Source of the DNA: Bacillus sp. FJAT-27445
GTDB lineage: Bacteria; Bacillota; Bacilli; Bacillales; Cytobacillaceae
Length of the DNA: 64,000 nucleotides
Assembly (NCBI RefSeq): GCF_001510665.1
Contig: NZ_LMTI01000001.1
Location: 151,793 to 215,792, forward strand
Direction of reading: 5' to 3'
The notes beneath the pieces were generated by a model, which worked only from the letters and a program-made list of their open reading frames with translations, searched no databases and was not told the origin of the DNA. Positions 27,933 to 38,770 of the stretch are shown piece after piece; the first letter of the stretch is position 1, and every line of letters begins with the position of its first letter. The position numbers and the translations under genes were made by a program.

Positions 27933-27966
27933 AAAAAAGCCCTTCGCAATTAAGGAGGGCTTATTC
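27933..27966 (+). terminator. Probable terminator after sucD
   Basis: Stem AAGCCCT (27937-27943) / AGGGCTT (27956-27962) around a 12-nt loop, preceded by six A and followed by a short, mixed T-rich tail. Confidence 0.5.
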
Positions 27967-28018
27967 CCTCATCGCTTTGAAAATTCCAAAACCAAATAAA
28001 AACCTGGAGGTCTTTTCA

Positions 28019-28891
28019 ATGGAAAGTCTAAAAAGAAAACTGATCGGACTCCTTCACCAGCCCGATGCGACATGGAACTCCGTTGGGCGGATGCTGAAAA
28101 TGGAAACGCTGCCTGAATCAGTTGCCAATCTGCCTGCCATAAAATTATTGCCTCCCGCAAAAAACTCCGAAATTCCTCATCAGAAAAATCCACTTTACGA
28201 AGACGAAACACTGTCTGACCTTCTCCAACACTATCAAGCCAACAAAATTTCCATTATTACAATCCTTGACCCTGAATACCCTGAATTGCTAAAACAAATC
28301 TATCAGCCTCCCTGGGCACTGTTTGCCAGCGGGGATACAACCCTTCTTACACATTTCCTAAAACTGGCAGTGGTGGGTTCGCGGCAGGCGACTGACTATG
28401 GTAAGAACGCAATCAGGCTTTTGTTTCCTGGTTTGATAGAAAAAGACATTCTCATCGTCAGCGGACTCGCAAAAGGGATTGATACGCTGGCCCATGAATG
28501 CACCATCCGCAATGGAGGCAAAACAATTGCCGTAATCGCCGGAGGGCTGTATCATGTATACCCGGAGGAAAACAGGAAGCTGGCTGCCGAAATGATGAGA
28601 AGCCAGCTGGTCATTTCCGAACATCCGCCAGCGACCAAACCCTCCCGTTGGCATTTTCCGATGAGAAACAGGATTATCAGTGGGCTATGCAGGGGAACAT
28701 TCATTGTAGAGGCCAAGCAAAAGAGCGGATCGCTGATCACAGCCAATTATGCAGTCAATGAAGGGCGTGATGTGTTTTCTCTCCCCGGGCACATATTCAG
28801 CCCATTTTCAGCAGGAACGAATGAATTGATCCAGCAAGGGGCAAAACTGGTTGCGAGTACAGAGGATATCCTGGAGGAACTCCGGTATTGA
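28019..28891 (+). CDS. dprA: DNA processing protein DprA (Smf)
   Basis: 290-aa DprA, which loads RecA on incoming single-stranded DNA during natural transformation. The Rossmann-like core is complete: VVGSRQATDYGKN, VSGLAKGIDTLAH and the RNRIISGLC block are all present. An N-terminal helical region precedes it. ATG 28019 is preceded by GGAGGT at 7 nt; the longer in-frame ATG at 27977 lies in the sucD terminator region and lacks a ribosome site. Length fits B. subtilis Smf (297). Presence does not by itself show competence. Confidence 0.95.
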   Translation: MESLKRKLIGLLHQPDATWNSVGRMLKMETLPESVANLPAIKLLPPAKNSEIPHQKNPLYEDETLSDLLQHYQANKISIITILDPEYPELLKQIYQPPWALFASGDTTLLTHFLKLAVVGSRQATDYGKNAIRLLFPGLIEKDILIVSGLAKGIDTLAHECTIRNGGKTIAVIAGGLYHVYPEENRKLAAEMMRSQLVISEHPPATKPSRWHFPMRNRIISGLCRGTFIVEAKQKSGSLITANYAVNEGRDVFSLPGHIFSPFSAGTNELIQQGAKLVASTEDILEELRY

Positions 28892-29008
28892 CATCGATGA
28901 ATAAGAAAGGTAAGGTAATTTGCTGGGGCGTGCATTCCTTTTACCCCGTCGATTTGCGCCTTTCAAACAGCTAAATTGGAAGATTTTACGTAAAAGTTAC
29001 GAAAAAGG

Positions 29009-29037
29009 TTGAAATTATCAGGAAACTGGTATACATT
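29009..29037 (+). promoter_or_regulatory. Candidate promoter for topA
   Basis: -35 TTGAAA (29009-29014), 17-bp spacer and TACATT (29032-29037), or 15-bp spacer and TATACA (29030-29035). Just upstream is the palindrome TTTTACGTAAAA (28984-28995). Confidence 0.4.
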
Positions 29038-29081
29038 TTGCAACAGGTATTAGAATAATCCCTCGCAAGGAGGATGATTGA

Positions 29082-31157
29082 ATGGCAGAGTTTCTTGTCA
29101 TCGTAGAATCGCCGGCAAAGGCGAAAACCATCGAGCGTTATCTTGGAAAAAAATATAAAGTAAAAGCGTCCATGGGCCATGTGCGCGATTTGCCGAAAAG
29201 CCAAATGGGCGTTGATACAAAAAATGAATTCGACCCCAAATATATTACAATCCGCGGCAAGGGGCCAGTCCTGAAAGAATTAAAGGCCGCTGCGAAAAAA
29301 GCCAAAAAAGTATATCTCGCAGCCGACCCCGACAGGGAAGGGGAAGCAATTGCCTGGCACCTCGCACATAGCCTTGATGTAGACGTAAATTCAGACTGCC
29401 GGGTTGTGTTCAATGAAATTACAAAGGATGCAATCAAGGATTCTTTTAAGCATCCAAGGCCCATCAATATGGACCTTGTTGACGCACAGCAGGCCAGAAG
29501 GATTCTTGACAGGCTTGTTGGTTACAATATCAGCCCGCTCCTTTGGAAAAAAGTAAAGAAGGGGCTTTCCGCTGGAAGGGTACAATCTGTTGCTGTCAGG
29601 CTGATCATTGACCGGGAAAAGGAAATAAAGGCATTTGTTCCAGAAGAGTACTGGACGATTGGCGGCAAGTTTTCCAAAGGAAGGGAAGCTTTTGAAGCAT
29701 CCTTCTACGGATTCGGCGGAGTAAAAAGAGAGCTCCATTCCGAACAGGATGTAAAAGAAGTTTTGAAGGGAATGAGCGGGGATCGTTTTACTGTGGCCTC
29801 GGTGACGAAAAAGGAGCGGAGAAGAAATCCAGCGCCTCCTTTTACAACATCGTCACTCCAGCAGGAAGCCGCTAGGAAGCTCAATTTCCGAGCCAAGAAG
29901 ACAATGATGCTGGCACAGCAGCTGTATGAGGGGATTGACCTCGGCAAAGAGGGGACAGTCGGCCTTATCACCTACATGAGGACGGATTCCACCCGGATTT
30001 CGGAAGTCGCCCAGACAGAAGCGAAAGAGTATATCTCATCTGCTTTTGGCGACAAATTTTTAAAGGGCGAAGCTGGAAAAGAGAAGAAACAATCGAAAGC
30101 GCAGGATGCCCACGAAGCAGTCCGCCCGACAAGCGCGTTCCGGGACCCCGCTACCGTCAAGGAGTTTCTTTCAAGAGATCAATTAAGGCTGTACAAGCTT
30201 ATATGGGATCGTTTCCTAGCAAGCCAGATGGCGCAGGCGGTCATGGATACAATGAGTGTTGACCTTGTCAACGGGAAGGTTACTTTCCGGGCGACGGGCT
30301 CGAAAATCCGCTTTCCTGGATTTATGAAGCTATATGTTGAAGGAACCGATGATCAGGTCGAAGAAACCGACCGAATGCTTCCAGATTTAAAGGAAGGAGA
30401 TGAAGTGCTGAAAACAGATATTGAACCAAAGCAGCACTTCACTCAGCCGCCGCCAAGGTATACCGAAGCAAGGCTTGTAAAAACATTGGAGGAACGGGGG
30501 ATCGGAAGGCCTTCCACCTATGCCCCAACACTTGATACAATCCAAAAAAGGGGCTATGTCGGCTTGGATAATAAGCGTTTCATCCCGACAGAACTTGGAG
30601 AAATCGTCCATGAGCTAACCTTTGAATTTTTCCCAGAAATCCTTAACGTGGAATTTACCGCAAAAATGGAACAAAACCTTGATGACGTAGAAGATGGCAA
30701 GGTTGCCTGGGTAAAGGTAATTAATGAGTTTTACGAGGACTTTGAGAAAAGGCTTGAAATTGCCGAAAAGGAAATGCAGGAAGTTGAAATAAAGGATGAG
30801 CCTGCAGGCGAGGATTGTGAAAACTGCGGAAGCCCGATGGTCTTTAAGATGGGCAGGTTCGGTAAGTTCATGGCATGCAGCAACTTTCCCGATTGCCGGA
30901 ATACGAAGGCGATTGTCAAAGATATCGGCGTCACTTGCCCTAAATGCGAAAAGGGCCAGGTCATTGAACGCAAAAGCAAGAAAAAGCGGATTTTTTACGG
31001 CTGTAACCGTTTTCCGGAGTGTGATTTCCTTTCCTGGGATAAGCCTCTTCCACGGAATTGCCCAAAATGTGAGCACATCTTGGTCGAGAAGAAGCTCAAA
31101 AAAGGTGTTCAGGTTCAATGCTCCAAATGCGATTACAAGGAAGAACAGCAAGGCTAG
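29082..31157 (+). CDS. topA: DNA topoisomerase I
   Basis: 691-aa type IA topoisomerase that relaxes negative supercoils. The N-terminal TOPRIM domain has [15 protein letters not shown] and the DPDREGE acidic triad; the active-site tyrosine is Y298 in YMRTDSTR. The C-terminus has three four-cysteine zinc modules (CENCG...C...C, CPKCEKG...C...C, CPKCEH...CSKC), the last at the extreme end. Length is the Bacillus norm. AGGAGG precedes the ATG. Confidence 0.98.
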   Translation: MAEFLVIVESPAKAKTIERYLGKKYKVKASMGHVRDLPKSQMGVDTKNEFDPKYITIRGKGPVLKELKAAAKKAKKVYLAADPDREGEAIAWHLAHSLDVDVNSDCRVVFNEITKDAIKDSFKHPRPINMDLVDAQQARRILDRLVGYNISPLLWKKVKKGLSAGRVQSVAVRLIIDREKEIKAFVPEEYWTIGGKFSKGREAFEASFYGFGGVKRELHSEQDVKEVLKGMSGDRFTVASVTKKERRRNPAPPFTTSSLQQEAARKLNFRAKKTMMLAQQLYEGIDLGKEGTVGLITYMRTDSTRISEVAQTEAKEYISSAFGDKFLKGEAGKEKKQSKAQDAHEAVRPTSAFRDPATVKEFLSRDQLRLYKLIWDRFLASQMAQAVMDTMSVDLVNGKVTFRATGSKIRFPGFMKLYVEGTDDQVEETDRMLPDLKEGDEVLKTDIEPKQHFTQPPPRYTEARLVKTLEERGIGRPSTYAPTLDTIQKRGYVGLDNKRFIPTELGEIVHELTFEFFPEILNVEFTAKMEQNLDDVEDGKVAWVKVINEFYEDFEKRLEIAEKEMQEVEIKDEPAGEDCENCGSPMVFKMGRFGKFMACSNFPDCRNTKAIVKDIGVTCPKCEKGQVIERKSKKKRIFYGCNRFPECDFLSWDKPLPRNCPKCEHILVEKKLKKGVQVQCSKCDYKEEQQG

Positions 31158-31184
31158 GAGTGGGCTGATGCCCGCTCCTTTCCA
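31157..31184 (+). terminator. Intrinsic terminator after topA
   Basis: 9-bp stem GGAGTGGGC (31157-31165), loop tgat, GCCCGCTCC (31170-31178), then TTTCC. The T tract is short. Confidence 0.6.
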
Positions 31185-31349
31185 TTTGGTCCGGGAACTC
31201 AGAAGGTATATCCAGCATTAGATTGGGTTCTACTGAAACTTTTTGCTTGCCTATACGTATTGTTAAACGCAATATGGAGATGAATGTGGATAGACCGATC
31301 CTTTAACAATAAGTGATATTGAAATAATTGATATCCTGGAGGTTTGAAA

Positions 31350-32657
31350 ATGAACGAAAAAACTGTAAATGTAGTGGGGGCTGGCCTTGCCGGCAGTGAA
31401 GCAGCTTGGCAGCTTGCCCAAAGGGGAGTAAAGGTGCGCCTCTATGAAATGAGGCCCGTCAGGCAGACTCCAGCCCACCATACCGATAAATTCGCGGAGC
31501 TTGTGTGCAGTAATTCACTAAGGGCGAATACGCTGACAAACGCTGTCGGAGTATTAAAGGAAGAAATGAGGCTGCTCGATTCCGTCATTATTTCCTCTGC
31601 CGACCAATGCGCGGTGCCTGCTGGGGGCGCATTGGCCGTTGACAGGCATGAATTTGCGGACAGGGTTACACATCTTGTGAAAAACCATGAGAATGTAACA
31701 GTGATAAATGAAGAAGTAAATGAAATTCCTGAGGGGATTACCATTATTGCGACTGGCCCGCTGACAAGCCCGGCGCTGTCGGCAAGCCTGAAAGAACTGA
31801 CAGGAGAAGAATATCTCTATTTTTATGATGCAGCGGCGCCTATCATCGAGAAAGATAGCATAAATATGGATAAGGTTTACTTGAAGTCCCGTTATGACAA
31901 AGGGGAAGCAGCCTATCTGAATTGCCCAATGAACGAGGAAGAATTCGACCGTTTTTATGAAGCGCTCGTGTCTGCTGAAACAGTTCCTCTAAAGGAATTT
32001 GAAAAGGAAGTATTTTTTGAAGGATGCATGCCGATTGAAGTCATGGCTACAAGAGGGAAGAAGACCATGCTGTTTGGGCCAATGAAGCCGGTCGGCCTTG
32101 AGGATCCCAAGACAGGCAAGCGTCCCTTCGCCGTTGTCCAGCTCCGCCAAGACGATGCTGCGGGAACACTTTTCAATATTGTCGGATTTCAGACACATCT
32201 TAAATGGGGTCCGCAAAAAGAAGTAATCCAGCTTATTCCAGGCCTGGAAAATGCAGAAATTGTCCGATACGGCGTTATGCACAGGAACACGTTCATCAAT
32301 TCACCCAAGGTTCTTGACTCCACCTATCAATTCCGGTCCCGAAAAGATTTGTTCTTTGCAGGGCAAATGACAGGGGTAGAAGGATATGTCGAGTCGGCGG
32401 CAAGCGGCCTTATAGCCGGAATCAACGCGGCAAGGCTCGTATCTGGGCAGGAACCTGTTGAATTTCCAGCTGAAACGGCAATTGGAAGCATGGCCCATTA
32501 TATTACCCATGCCAACCCAAAGAATTTCCAGCCCATGAACGCGAATTTTGGTCTTTTCCCTGATTTGCCTCAACGAATTAAGGGGAAGCAGGAACGCAAT
32601 CTTCAGCATGCAAACCGGGCGATTGAAACAATTCAGAAATTTGTGAAAAATTTGTAA
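31350..32657 (+). CDS. trmFO: tRNA uracil-5-methyltransferase TrmFO
   Basis: 435-aa folate/FAD-dependent enzyme that makes m5U54 in tRNA with methylenetetrahydrofolate as carbon donor. The N-terminal FAD-binding motif is [13 protein letters not shown]; the CSNSLRAN block and the C-terminal [20 protein letters not shown] flavin motif are also intact. ATG 31350 follows GGAGGT by 6 nt and gives exactly the B. subtilis length; the in-frame TTG at 31344 is inside the ribosome-site spacing. Formerly gid. Confidence 0.97.
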   Translation: MNEKTVNVVGAGLAGSEAAWQLAQRGVKVRLYEMRPVRQTPAHHTDKFAELVCSNSLRANTLTNAVGVLKEEMRLLDSVIISSADQCAVPAGGALAVDRHEFADRVTHLVKNHENVTVINEEVNEIPEGITIIATGPLTSPALSASLKELTGEEYLYFYDAAAPIIEKDSINMDKVYLKSRYDKGEAAYLNCPMNEEEFDRFYEALVSAETVPLKEFEKEVFFEGCMPIEVMATRGKKTMLFGPMKPVGLEDPKTGKRPFAVVQLRQDDAAGTLFNIVGFQTHLKWGPQKEVIQLIPGLENAEIVRYGVMHRNTFINSPKVLDSTYQFRSRKDLFFAGQMTGVEGYVESAASGLIAGINAARLVSGQEPVEFPAETAIGSMAHYITHANPKNFQPMNANFGLFPDLPQRIKGKQERNLQHANRAIETIQKFVKNL

Positions 32658-32717
32658 AGTTCCTTGCAAGTGGATTTCTTGTATGTTACTATTTAAAAGG
32701 CTTGTGAGGTGGAAGAT

Positions 32718-33617
32718 ATGGGAAATGTGAACGTTTATTTAAAGTTATTTCTTGAATATTTACAAATCGAAAAAAATTCATCACAATATACAATTGAACA
32801 TTATCATCGTGCAATCAGTGAATTTTTCGACGTTATGGCTGAACAGGGGATAACAGATGTTAAAGACGTCCAATACCACGACGCCCGCCTCTTTTTAACA
32901 AGGCTTTTTGGCCAAAAGCAGGCTAGGAAAACGATTTCGCGGAAAATTTCTACTCTGCGGAGTTTTTACAAGTTTCTTTTGAGGGAAAATATCGTAGCGG
33001 ATAATCCCTTTGCCCTTGTGATTTTGCCAAAAAGAGAAAAAAGGCTGCCTGAATTTTTTTATGAGGATGAGCTTGAAATCCTCTTTGAGGCTTGCAGCGC
33101 AGATACTCCGCTTGGCCAAAGAAATCTCGCATTGCTGGAACTTCTTTATGCAACCGGCATTCGGGTAAGTGAATGCTGCACCATCTCCATAAGGGATATC
33201 GATTTTTTCCTTTCCACGGTACTAGTTATGGGAAAGGGGAGCAAGGAAAGATACGTTCCGTTCGGTTCAAAGGCAGCTGCAGCTTTAAAATTGTATATCG
33301 GCGATGGCAGGAAAAAGCTGCTCGAAGGCAAGCCAAACCAGGATGCGCTGTTCGTGAATCATCGGGGCGGCCCTCTGACGGCCAGGGGAGTAAGGACGAT
33401 CCTGAATGGGATGATCGAAAAATCTTCGCTTACTGGGAAAATCCATCCACATAAGCTTAGGCATTCCTTTGCCACCCATCTTCTGAACAATGGTGCTGAT
33501 ATGAGGACAGTCCAGGAATTGCTTGGGCATGCATTTTTGTCTTCAACCCAAATTTATACCCATGTGACGAATGAAAAGCTGAAGAAAACATATATGGCCC
33601 ATCATCCAAGGGCATAA
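32718..33617 (+). CDS. xerC: Tyrosine recombinase XerC (CodV)
   Basis: 299-aa tyrosine recombinase that, with XerD, resolves chromosome dimers at dif. The N-terminal SAM-like DNA-binding domain covers about 1-90. Catalytic residues are visible: the Arg in [13 protein letters not shown] in box II, the LGH motif, and the nucleophile Y280 in QIYTHV. ATG 32718 is used, since TGAGGTGG supplies the ribosome site overlapping an in-frame GTG at 32709. It begins the conserved codV-clpQ-clpY-codY operon. Confidence 0.95.
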   Translation: MGNVNVYLKLFLEYLQIEKNSSQYTIEHYHRAISEFFDVMAEQGITDVKDVQYHDARLFLTRLFGQKQARKTISRKISTLRSFYKFLLRENIVADNPFALVILPKREKRLPEFFYEDELEILFEACSADTPLGQRNLALLELLYATGIRVSECCTISIRDIDFFLSTVLVMGKGSKERYVPFGSKAAAALKLYIGDGRKKLLEGKPNQDALFVNHRGGPLTARGVRTILNGMIEKSSLTGKIHPHKLRHSFATHLLNNGADMRTVQELLGHAFLSSTQIYTHVTNEKLKKTYMAHHPRA

Positions 33618-33654
33618 AAGCACGATTTTGCCCAATTTTCAAAGGGGGTACAAA

Positions 33655-34197
33655 ATGTCTCAATTCCATGCGACAACCATCTTCGCTATCAGGCATAAAG
33701 GGAATTGCGCCATGGCTGGGGACGGCCAGGTGACATTCGGCAACGCGGTTGTGATGAAACACACAGCCAAAAAAGTTAGGAAGATATTTAATGGTAAGGT
33801 AATAGCGGGTTTTGCGGGCTCAGTTGCAGACGCCTTCACGCTATTCGAACTGTTTGAAACGAAGCTCGAAGAATACAACGGTAATTTGCAGCGTGCAGCT
33901 GTTGAACTTGCCAAGGAATGGCGAAGTGATAAGGTACTAAGAAGGCTTGAAGCAATGCTTATCGTTATGAACGAGGATTATCTCCTGTTGGTAAGCGGAA
34001 CCGGTGAAGTCATCGAGCCGGATGACGGAATCCTCGCGATTGGTTCTGGAGGCAATTATGCCTTGGCCGCCGGTAGATCATTGAAAAATTTTGCCGGTGA
34101 GCACCTGTCCGCAAAAGAAATCGCGAAAGCCTCGCTTGAAGTGGCAGCCGATATATGCGTTTATACAAACACCAACATCATAGTCGAAGAGCTGTAA
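33655..34197 (+). CDS. hslV: ATP-dependent protease peptidase subunit HslV (ClpQ)
   Basis: 180-aa proteasome-like peptidase that forms a dodecamer with HslU caps. The start [16 protein letters not shown] matches Bacillus CodW/ClpQ, in which the mature N-terminal residue is Ser rather than the Thr of E. coli Hsl[13 protein letters not shown] and the GSGGNYA region are conserved. ATG 33655 follows AAAGGGGGT; the longer in-frame ATG at 33628 is rejected because it would bury the N-terminal nucleophile. Confidence 0.96.
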   Translation: MSQFHATTIFAIRHKGNCAMAGDGQVTFGNAVVMKHTAKKVRKIFNGKVIAGFAGSVADAFTLFELFETKLEEYNGNLQRAAVELAKEWRSDKVLRRLEAMLIVMNEDYLLLVSGTGEVIEPDDGILAIGSGGNYALAAGRSLKNFAGEHLSAKEIAKASLEVAADICVYTNTNIIVEEL

Positions 34198-34216
34198 CGG
34201 GAAGGAGAATGCGAAA

Positions 34217-35623
34217 ATGGCAAAGTCAGCCAATTTAACCCCCCGCCAAATTGTGGAAAAACTTGACCAGTACATAATTGGCCAGAAAGATGCCAAAAAG
34301 GCGGTTGCAGTAGCCCTGAGGAACAGGTATCGCAGGGAGATGCTGGACGAAAGCATTCGAGATGAAATCATTCCAAAAAATATATTGATGATTGGGCCTA
34401 CAGGCGTCGGGAAAACCGAAATCGCGAGAAGGATTGCTAAATTGACAGGGGCGCCGTTCATCAAGGTCGAGGCCACTAAATTTACCGAGGTCGGCTATGT
34501 GGGCAGGGATGTTGAGTCGATGGTCCGCGATCTTGTCGAAACGGCAGTCCGGCTTGTTAAATCGGAAAAAATGCAGAAGGTAAAGGGAAGGGCTGAGGAA
34601 AGCGCCAACCGCCGCCTGATTGACCTGCTGGTTCCTTCCGTAAAAAAACAGGCGAATTACAAAAATCCGCTAGAAATGCTGTTTGGCGGCTCAAATGCCC
34701 AACCGGAACCGGAGACGGACGCCGCTGAGGATCATTCCGCCCAGCAAAAGCGTGCTGACATTAAGGAAAGGCTCGAAAAGGGCGAATTGGAAAACGAGAT
34801 TGTCACGGTTGAAGTTGAAGAACAGGCACCATCCATGTTTGATATGCTCCAGGGCTCAGGCATGGAGCAAATGGGCATGAACATGCAGGATGCATTTAGC
34901 AGCCTGATGCCTAAAAAACGCAAAAAAAGAAAGCTCACCGTCAGGGAGGCAAGAACTGTTTTAACCAATGAAGAAGCGGCCAAAATGGTCGATATGGATG
35001 AGGTTACTTCGGAGGCTGTTTTCCGGGCAGAACAGGCAGGAATCATTTTTATTGATGAAATCGACAAAATCGCCAGCAGGAATACGGGCGGAGCGTCCGC
35101 CGATGTTTCCCGTGAAGGCGTCCAAAGGGATATTCTCCCGATTGTTGAAGGCTCAACGGTTGTCACAAAGTATGGCCCAGTGAAAACAGACCATGTCCTG
35201 TTTATCTCAGCAGGCGCATTCCACATGGCAAAACCGTCTGACCTCATTCCTGAACTGCAGGGAAGGTTCCCAATCCGGGTTGAGCTCGGAAAATTGACCG
35301 TCGATGATTTTTATAGAATACTTGTTGAGCCCGACAACGCGTTAATTAAACAATACAATGCGCTTTTGCTTACTGAAGGTATAGAAATTGAATTTTCTGA
35401 CGAAGCTATTCACAGAATTGCGCAGGTTGCCTTCGAGGTTAACCAGAATACGGATAACATAGGGGCGAGAAGGCTTCATACAATCCTTGAAAAGCTTTTG
35501 GAGGATTTATCGTTCGAAGCCCCGGATATCAATCTTGAAAAAATCGTGATTACCCCGGAGTACGTAGAGGAAAAGCTGGGAGCGATTTCAAGGAACAAGG
35601 ATTTAAGCCAATTCATCCTTTAG
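34217..35623 (+). CDS. hslU: ATP-dependent protease ATPase subunit HslU (ClpY)
   Basis: 468-aa AAA+ unfoldase that feeds substrates to HslV. Walker [10 protein letters not shown] is near 62-70, a large intermediate (I) domain spans about 110-240, and Walker B is IIFIDEIDK near 276-284. The C-terminal peptide DLSQFIL, which inserts into HslV pockets, is intact. The GYVG pore loop lies near 95. It follows hslV by 19 bp. Confidence 0.97.
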   Translation: MAKSANLTPRQIVEKLDQYIIGQKDAKKAVAVALRNRYRREMLDESIRDEIIPKNILMIGPTGVGKTEIARRIAKLTGAPFIKVEATKFTEVGYVGRDVESMVRDLVETAVRLVKSEKMQKVKGRAEESANRRLIDLLVPSVKKQANYKNPLEMLFGGSNAQPEPETDAAEDHSAQQKRADIKERLEKGELENEIVTVEVEEQAPSMFDMLQGSGMEQMGMNMQDAFSSLMPKKRKKRKLTVREARTVLTNEEAAKMVDMDEVTSEAVFRAEQAGIIFIDEIDKIASRNTGGASADVSREGVQRDILPIVEGSTVVTKYGPVKTDHVLFISAGAFHMAKPSDLIPELQGRFPIRVELGKLTVDDFYRILVEPDNALIKQYNALLLTEGIEIEFSDEAIHRIAQVAFEVNQNTDNIGARRLHTILEKLLEDLSFEAPDINLEKIVITPEYVEEKLGAISRNKDLSQFIL

Positions 35624-35727
35624 GCCATCGTTTTACCGCGGGGCCAAAGGGGTAAATTTAGAGGTAGTCATTCCAATAGAGACAGTTTAATCTAAGCAAT
35701 GGATGCAGCAAATAGGAGGAATAGAAA

Positions 35728-36507
35728 ATGGATTTGTTATCTAAAACTAGGAAGATTAATGCGCTTTTACAAAAAGCAGCAGGGAAGCCAGTAAACTTTA
35801 AGGAAATGTCCGAAACATTAAGCGAAGTAATCGAGGCTAATATTTTTGTTGTCAGCCGCAGGGGAAAATTGTTGGGCTTTGCGATTAACCAGCAAATTGA
35901 AAATGAGCGGATGAAGAAAATGCTTGAAGATCGCCAATTCCCAGAGGAATATACAAATGGGCTCTTCAATATTCAGGAAACATCCTCAAATCTCGATGTC
36001 GAAAGTGAATATACTGCATTTCCTGTTGAAAACAAGGATTTGTTTCGTGCCGGCTTGACGACGATTGTCCCAATTATCGGAGGAGGGGAACGCCTTGGAA
36101 CGCTGATTTTGGCTAGGCTGCATGAAAAGTTTCATGATGATGATCTTATCCTTGCCGAATATGGCGCGACTGTCGTAGGCATGGAAATCCTCCGTGAAAA
36201 GGCAGAGGAAATCGAGGATGAGGCAAGAAGCAAAGCTGTAGTCCAAATGGCGATCAGCTCCCTGTCTTACAGTGAGCTGGAAGCGATAGAGCATATTTTC
36301 GAAGAATTGAACGGCAACGAAGGCCTTCTAGTTGCTTCGAAAATCGCCGACCGTGTTGGCATTACGCGTTCCGTTATCGTCAACGCGCTCAGGAAGCTTG
36401 AAAGTGCGGGTGTCATCGAGTCCCGTTCACTTGGCATGAAAGGTACTTACATTAAAGTTTTAAATGACAAGTTCCTTGTCGAGCTTGATAAGCTTCGTTC
36501 AAATTAG
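35728..36507 (+). CDS. codY: GTP-sensing transcriptional regulator CodY
   Basis: 259-aa global repressor that responds to GTP and branched-chain amino acids and controls nutrient-limitation genes. The N-terminal GAF domain (about 1-155) is followed by a linker helix and a winged HTH, with [22 protein letters not shown] (about 203-224; recognition helix SRSVIVNAL-type) as the DNA-reading unit. GGAGG lies 8 nt before the ATG. In B. subtilis the fla/che operon follows; here a terminator and rpsB follow. Confidence 0.98.
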   Translation: MDLLSKTRKINALLQKAAGKPVNFKEMSETLSEVIEANIFVVSRRGKLLGFAINQQIENERMKKMLEDRQFPEEYTNGLFNIQETSSNLDVESEYTAFPVENKDLFRAGLTTIVPIIGGGERLGTLILARLHEKFHDDDLILAEYGATVVGMEILREKAEEIEDEARSKAVVQMAISSLSYSELEAIEHIFEELNGNEGLLVASKIADRVGITRSVIVNALRKLESAGVIESRSLGMKGTYIKVLNDKFLVELDKLRSN

Positions 36508-36515
36508 TCAACACT

Positions 36516-36555
36516 CGCCTGCCGGAAATGAATCCGGCAGGCGTTCTATTTTTAT
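36516..36555 (+). terminator. Intrinsic terminator after codY
   Basis: Perfect 10-bp stem CGCCTGCCGG (36516-36525) / CCGGCAGGCG (36534-36543), then TTCTATTTTTATT. Confidence 0.88.
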
Positions 36556-36592
36556 TATCTGAATTAAAACCATTAAATTTCAAACGAAATTC

Positions 36593-36621
36593 TTGATTGT
36601 GGGATTGTGGTGTGCTATATT
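36593..36621 (+). promoter_or_regulatory. Sigma-A promoter for rpsB
   Basis: -35 TTGATT (36593-36598), 17-bp spacer, -10 TATATT (36616-36621). The leader of about 108 nt contains CTGGCTAGCCAG and a CCCG/CGGG hairpin (about 36674-36704), which may serve S2-mediated control. Confidence 0.75.
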
Positions 36622-36736
36622 ACTACATGGTGTTAATCACACACGCCTGCTGATTCAAGCGGATGGTGCTGGCTAGCCAGTTCCCGCATGAAAATGATAC
36701 GGGCGGAGGAAAACAAACCATTAGGAGGAAACACAC

Positions 36737-37444
36737 ATGTCAGTAATTTCTATGAAGCAACTGCTTGAAGCTGGTGTACACTTTGGCCACCAGACACGCC
36801 GTTGGAACCCTAAGATGAAGAAGTATATCTTCACTGAAAGGAACGGCATCTACATCATCGACCTTCAAAAGACAGTTAAGAAGGTAGAAGAAGCTTATAA
36901 CTTTGTTAAGGAGCTTGCTGGACAGGGCGGCACAATGCTGTTCGTTGGTACAAAGAAACAAGCTCAGGATTCTGTTAGAGAAGAAGCAATCCGTTCCGGA
37001 ATGTACTTTGTTAACCAACGCTGGTTGGGTGGAACACTTACAAACTTCGAAACAATCCAAAAGCGTATTGCACGCCTTAAAAATATCGAAAGAATGTCTG
37101 AAGACGGCACTTTCGAAGTGCTTCCTAAGAAAGAAGTCGTTCAACTGAAAAAAGAACAAGATCGTCTTGAGAAATTCCTTGGCGGTATCAAGGACATGAA
37201 GACTCTTCCAGATGCATTGTTCATCATCGACCCTCGCAAAGAGCGTATCGCTGTTGCTGAAGCTCGCAAATTGAACATTCCTATCGTTGGTATCGTTGAT
37301 ACGAACTGTGATCCGGATGAAATCGATGTTGTTATCCCTGCAAACGATGACGCTATCCGCGCTGTCAAGCTTTTGACAGGCAAAATGGCTGATGCGATTC
37401 TTGAAGCAAAACAAGGTGAAGAAACAGCTGTACCTGCAGAGTAA
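36737..37444 (+). CDS. rpsB: 30S ribosomal protein S2
   Basis: 235-aa S2 of the small subunit, needed for binding of S1-like factors and late 30S assembly. The start [27 protein letters not shown] region and [23 protein letters not shown] and VDTNCDP blocks are hallmark S2 sequences. AGGAGG lies 9 nt before the ATG. A terminator and a repeat separate it from tsf, its usual partner. Confidence 0.98.
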   Translation: MSVISMKQLLEAGVHFGHQTRRWNPKMKKYIFTERNGIYIIDLQKTVKKVEEAYNFVKELAGQGGTMLFVGTKKQAQDSVREEAIRSGMYFVNQRWLGGTLTNFETIQKRIARLKNIERMSEDGTFEVLPKKEVVQLKKEQDRLEKFLGGIKDMKTLPDALFIIDPRKERIAVAEARKLNIPIVGIVDTNCDPDEIDVVIPANDDAIRAVKLLTGKMADAILEAKQGEETAVPAE

Positions 37445-37470
37445 TCCACAATCGTTCATGCATGGCAAAT

Positions 37471-37512
37471 AAAAAGGTGATAAGAGGGAACACCCTTTAT
37501 CACCTTTTTTTA
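37471..37512 (+). terminator. Strong terminator between rpsB and tsf
   Basis: Long stem AAAAAGGTGATAAGAGGG (37471-37488) / CCCTTTATCACCTTTTTT (37493-37510) with one bulged G and a four-base loop. Part of rpsB transcription should stop here. Confidence 0.9.
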
Positions 37513-37516
37513 AAGG

Positions 37517-37662
37517 AAAAGCGGAAGTAGCCGTTTAGCGGCGTATGGCCTGGAGGGCCTCGACATGAGATAAAGGAAACACGAAGAGCGAATGCGATTC
37601 GATGTTGACTTATCGTAGTGAGGGGACCGAAGGACACTAGACGCTGGCTACTGGAGCTAGAC
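37517..37662 (+). repeat. Intergenic repeat copy B (rpsB-tsf)
   Basis: 146-bp element starting AAAAGCGGAAGTAGCC and ending GGAGCTAGAC. The centre (CGACATGAGATAAAGGAAAC, then GATTCGATGTTGACTTATC) is nearly identical to copy A. The closing stem is GTAGCC (37527-37532) / GGCTAC (37646-37651), and the inner stem AGCG (37587-37590) / CGCT (37642-37645); both differ in sequence from copy A but still pair. Confidence 0.85.
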
Positions 37663-37691
37663 AGATTACCGAACAATGTAACCTAAACAGG

Positions 37692-37721
37692 TTTACAAAG
37701 TCCAAGGCTGGCTAAGATAAT
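37692..37721 (+). promoter_or_regulatory. Candidate promoter for tsf
   Basis: -35 TTTACA (37692-37697), 18-bp spacer, -10 GATAAT (37716-37721), downstream of the rpsB terminator and repeat B. Confidence 0.45.
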
Positions 37722-37795
37722 ACAGTAGCGATTTGCACCGGGGACTGCAGAAACTTACCGAACATTTGTACATAGATTAAAAGGAGGAAATTCTC

Positions 37796-38680
37796 ATGGC
37801 AATTACTGCTCAAATGGTTAAAGAACTTCGTGAAAAAACAGGTGCAGGCATGCTGGACTGCAAAAAGGCCCTTCAGGAAACTGATGGTGATATGGAAAAA
37901 GCAATTGACTTCCTTCGCGAAAAAGGAATTGCGAAGGCTGCCAAAAAAGGCGACCGGATTGCTGCTGAAGGCCTTGCAGCTATCAAAGTTGAAGGAAATG
38001 AAGCGGTCATTCTTGAAGTAAACTCAGAAACAGACTTCGTTGCTAAAAACGAAGGATTCCAGACTCTTGTCCAGGAGCTTGCTGGCCATCTTCTTAAAAA
38101 CAAGCCTGCTTCCATCGAGGAAACGGTAGCACAAAAAATGGACAATGGCGCAACGGTTGAAGAGCACATTAATGCTGCAATCGCAAAAATTGGTGAAAAG
38201 CTTTCCCTTCGCCGCTTTGAAATCAAAACTAAGTCTGACAATGATGCGTTCGGCGCTTATCTCCACATGGGCGGCCGCATTGCGGTTCTAAGCGTTCTAG
38301 AAGGAACTACTGATGAAAGTGTTGCGAAGGATGTTTCCATGCACATCGCTGCCCTTAACCCTAAATATGTTTCCCGTGACGAGGTATCCGCTGAAGAAAT
38401 CGAGCGCGAGCGCCAGGTTCTCACTCAGCAGGCCCTAAATGAAGGCAAGCCTGAAAGCATTGTCTCAAAAATGGTTGAAGGCCGCCTTGGAAAATACTTT
38501 GAGGATGTTTGCCTTCTTGACCAAACATTCGTTAAAAACCCTGACCAAAAAGTTCGCCAGTATGTTGAGTCTAAAGGCGCGACAGTACGCGAATTCGTCC
38601 GTTACGGAGTAGGGGAAGGCATCGAGAAGCGCGAAGACAACTTTGCTGAAGAAGTAATGAGCCAGGTAAATAAAAAATAA
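37796..38680 (+). CDS. tsf: Elongation factor Ts
   Basis: 294-aa EF-Ts, the guanine nucleotide exchange factor for EF-Tu. The N-terminal UBA-like domain [20 protein letters not shown], the [12 protein letters not shown] core contact with EF-Tu and the C-terminal [11 protein letters not shown] dimer/core region are present. AAGGAGG precedes the ATG. Length is normal for Bacillus. Confidence 0.98.
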   Translation: MAITAQMVKELREKTGAGMLDCKKALQETDGDMEKAIDFLREKGIAKAAKKGDRIAAEGLAAIKVEGNEAVILEVNSETDFVAKNEGFQTLVQELAGHLLKNKPASIEETVAQKMDNGATVEEHINAAIAKIGEKLSLRRFEIKTKSDNDAFGAYLHMGGRIAVLSVLEGTTDESVAKDVSMHIAALNPKYVSRDEVSAEEIERERQVLTQQALNEGKPESIVSKMVEGRLGKYFEDVCLLDQTFVKNPDQKVRQYVESKGATVREFVRYGVGEGIEKREDNFAEEVMSQVNKK

Positions 38681-38741
38681 GCATTCTTTTGGACTGGCGG
38701 ATGGCCGCCCTTTAAAGTCCAGCTTCAAATGTTTCAAATGG

Positions 38742-38770
38742 ATAGGGAACACGGGGTGTTCCCTATTTTT
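38742..38770 (+). terminator. Intrinsic terminator after tsf
   Basis: Perfect 10-bp stem ATAGGGAACA (38742-38751), loop cgggg, TGTTCCCTAT (38757-38766), then T-rich tail. Confidence 0.9.

Noticed and set aside
35624-35727. Terminator between hslU and codY (TTTACC/GGTAAA)
   Set aside because: The stem is short with a large loop and no clear T tract, and the operon is known to continue into codY in relatives.
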